Assembly (NCBI GenBank): GCA_030609665.1
Contig: JAUWBW010000138.1
Span: 1-5,354, forward strand
From: Methanosarcinaceae archaeon
GTDB taxonomy: Archaea > Halobacteriota > Methanosarcinia > Methanosarcinales > Methanosarcinaceae
DNA length: 5,354 bases
Direction of reading: 5' to 3'
Part shown: positions 4,675 to 5,354 of the stretch, in pieces
How positions within the stretch are numbered: position 1 is the stretch's first letter
Layout of the letters: every line of letters starts with the position of its first letter
Position numbers and translations under genes: made by a program
The notes under the pieces: model-generated
What the model was told of the DNA's origin: nothing
The model's database searches: none
What the model saw: only the letters and a program-made list of their open reading frames with translations

Positions 4675-4851
4675 TCATTTCCGCTTGAAGAACAGCCAGT
4701 TCTTCTTCTGCCCCCCGATTTTGGTCTTGATGAGCGCATACCTGCCCTGCATTTTGTTGCCTGACAGTTCGAACAGTATCTTTTCATTCTCCCTGAAGTC
4801 TTCGACCACAAGCTCGCCCCGATCCCAGATCGTCACTGTCCCTGCGCCGTA
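4675..4851 (-). pseudogene. LigD-type 3'-phosphoesterase, C-terminal half (copy C)
   Basis: The minus strand reads YGAGTVTIWDRGELVVEDF, then RENEKILFELSGNKMQGRYA, then LIKTKIGGQKKNWLFFKRK and a TGA stop. This is the second half of a PE domain, including the LxGxxxxGRYALIK strand and the WLFFK end typical of the family. Nothing of the N-terminal half precedes it: right after the Tyr codon come AGA and an in-frame TGA (4855-4857). The coding is intact, with G/C-rich third positions unlike the neighbouring ATPase and toxin genes, so this may be the least changed part of the original host gene. It has no plausible start and is called a remnant. Confidence 0.83.
4810..4851. repeat. 42-base phosphoesterase core repeat, right copy
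   Basis: Matches 3012-3053 at 39 of 42 bases in the same orientation. Left of this copy the C-terminal half of the domain continues, whereas at 3012 the N-terminal side continues to the right, so the two copies face inward onto the ATPase segment with the gene halves inside. Confidence 0.78.
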
Positions 4852-4930
4852 TCTTCACTCATTCGCGCCCGCTCCAAGCGCAAAACGCCGGACGCGCGCG
4901 AACACATGCTTCAAATCCTCCACATAACCA

Positions 4931-4992
4931 CATCTGCGTGCATCTGCGTCTATCTGCGGTTAAAAAAAGAAAATGAACCGCCGATGAACGCA
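4931..4992. repeat. Three 10-bp tandem units and an imperfect long hairpin
   Basis: CATCTGCGTG, CATCTGCGTC and TATCTGCGGT follow each other at 4931-4960. The bases 4945-4961 then pair with 4976-4992 at 14 of 17 positions around an A-rich 14-base loop (4962-4975). CATCTGCG-type repeats facing a GAACCGCCGATGAACGC-type arm are a widespread intergenic repeat in environmental bacterial and archaeal genomes as I recall; the function is unknown to me. Confidence 0.6.
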
Positions 4993-5001
4993 AATACACT
5001 C

Positions 5002-5046
5002 ACCTGCTACCGCAGTTGAGTGCCTGCCACCCGATGGGTAGCAGGT
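5002..5046. repeat. 10-bp perfect inverted repeat with a nested alternative hairpin
   Basis: ACCTGCTACC at 5002-5011 pairs perfectly with GGTAGCAGGT at 5037-5046. Inside the 25-base loop, GCAG (5012-5015) can pair with CTGC (5024-5027). ACCC-GAT-GGGT (5029-5039) would form a competing hairpin using part of the outer arm. It could be a terminator-like or regulatory RNA element of the minus-strand mutase transcript; no T-tract follows on either strand. Confidence 0.45.
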
Positions 5047-5194
5047 AATGCAGATACGCTATGCGTCGGACTGTTTTAGTTCATGGATGCTGTGGGGGAT
5101 TCGACGGATTTGATGAATATTTCGAGATGCGCCGCTTGCGGCGAATCGTTGTGTTGTTTTCACATTTAGCCAAAACATCCCCTGCTTGACCTTT

Positions 5195-5354
5195 TCAGTT
5201 AAGATCGATAAGCATCTGCACAAGATCCGCCGCATACACAGTACCAAACGACCCCTGTTTTGCAGATTCCTCATCAAACGCAGCCGCACTATCAGGGTCT
5301 TTATCCGCAGTAGAATATATTGCAAACGGCACAGGATCGGAAGTATGCGTTTTT
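5195..5354 (-). CDS. apgM: Archaeal-type 2,3-bisphosphoglycerate-independent phosphoglycerate mutase, C-terminal end (partial)
   Basis: The last 52 residues run in from the right edge: KTHTSDPVPFAIYST, then ADKDPDSAAAFDEESAKQGS, then FGTVYAADLVQMLIDLN and TGA at 5195-5197. The H-[ST]-x-D-P-V-P-F-x-I-Y segment, where the His is a metal ligand in the alkaline-phosphatase superfamily, the FDE-SA-G-xG stretch and the final LVQMLIDL helix match the C-terminus of archaeal phosphoglycerate mutases, which interconvert 3- and 2-phosphoglycerate in glycolysis and gluconeogenesis in the cytosol. The 5' end and the rest of the active site lie outside the window. Another alkaline-phosphatase-superfamily enzyme remains possible from so short a piece. 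Codon use is G/C-leaning, and this is the likely ordinary chromosomal flank of the accessory region. Confidence 0.75.
   Translation of the reverse strand, partial: KTHTSDPVPFAIYSTADKDPDSAAAFDEESAKQGSFGTVYAADLVQMLIDLN

Larger units (their letters stand above)
4852..5194. other. Non-coding gap between phosphoesterase remnant and phosphoglycerate mutase gene
   Basis: No convincing gene. A G/C-rich minus-strand stretch, 4855-4923, is open for 22 codons (VEDLKHVFARVRRFALGAGA then NE-stop) in the same frame as the phosphoesterase remnant; I do not recognise it, and it may be the end of another lost gene. The rest holds a short tandem repeat and two inverted repeats (separate entries), and a compact CGCCGC/GCGGCG hairpin at 5130-5143. 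The open minus-strand frame that crosses 5059-5325 has no family resemblance and overlaps the real mutase frame, so it is not called. Confidence 0.5.

Noticed and set aside
4931..4960. Short tandem repeat considered as a CRISPR remnant.
   Set aside because: The unit is 10 bases with no spacers, and repeats and hairpin are of the intergenic type.
5130..5160. CGCCGC/GCGGCG hairpin followed by a T-rich run as a plus-strand terminator.
   Set aside because: No plus-strand gene lies upstream, the T-run is broken by G residues, and the mutase transcript runs on the other strand.
5059..5325. An 88-codon minus-strand frame.
   Set aside because: Its residues are rich in Arg, Leu and Cys without domain pattern, and it overlaps the recognisable phosphoglycerate mutase frame in another phase.

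Overview
The window looks archaeal and most resembles a methanogen or methane/alkane-oxidising relative (Methanosarcinales-like Halobacteriota). The grounds are an archaeal-type ATPase with a DUF234 nuclease-like C-terminus, a winged-helix nucleotidyltransferase/HEPN pair, fragments of a LigD-type 3'-phosphoesterase, an archaeal-type phosphoglycerate mutase end, and A/T-rich TATA boxes that sit about 25 bases before two start codons, which suggests leaderless mRNAs. The lineage is an inference; there is no rRNA or other marker gene here.

Layout: a LURP-one/scramblase-like gene enters from the left edge (1-438, +). A convergent, overlapping pair follows on the minus strand: a HEPN protein (555-836) and a wHTH-nucleotidyltransferase (823-1395). 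Then come a 78-base copy of the scramblase gene's 3' end (1462-1539) and a damaged HicA 3' half (1572-1757) joined tail to tail to a damaged phosphoesterase fragment (1782-1866). A two-gene operon follows on the plus strand, a 47-residue putative antitoxin (2002-2145) and a GNAT acetyltransferase toxin (2148-2699). A second HicA/phosphoesterase debris unit lies at 2800-3176. A complete ATPase-DUF234 gene occupies 3272-4636 (+), followed by the C-terminal half of a phosphoesterase (4675-4851, -), about 340 bases of structured non-coding DNA, and the C-terminal end of a phosphoglycerate mutase gene running in from the right edge (5195-5354, -).

Reading: this is an accessory, defence-island-like stretch between two ordinary genes. 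It holds two apparently complete toxin-antitoxin-type operons, one stand-alone ATPase, and remnants of at least two other genes in several copies. The most notable structure is that each of the three intact cassettes lies between direct repeats of an unrelated gene fragment: the scramblase tail around HEPN-MNT, the HicA/phosphoesterase unit around antitoxin-GNAT, and a 42-base phosphoesterase core around the ATPase. A dyad element abuts or overlaps the start codon of the MNT gene and of the ATPase gene, and the MNT dyad recurs at the far end of its operon.
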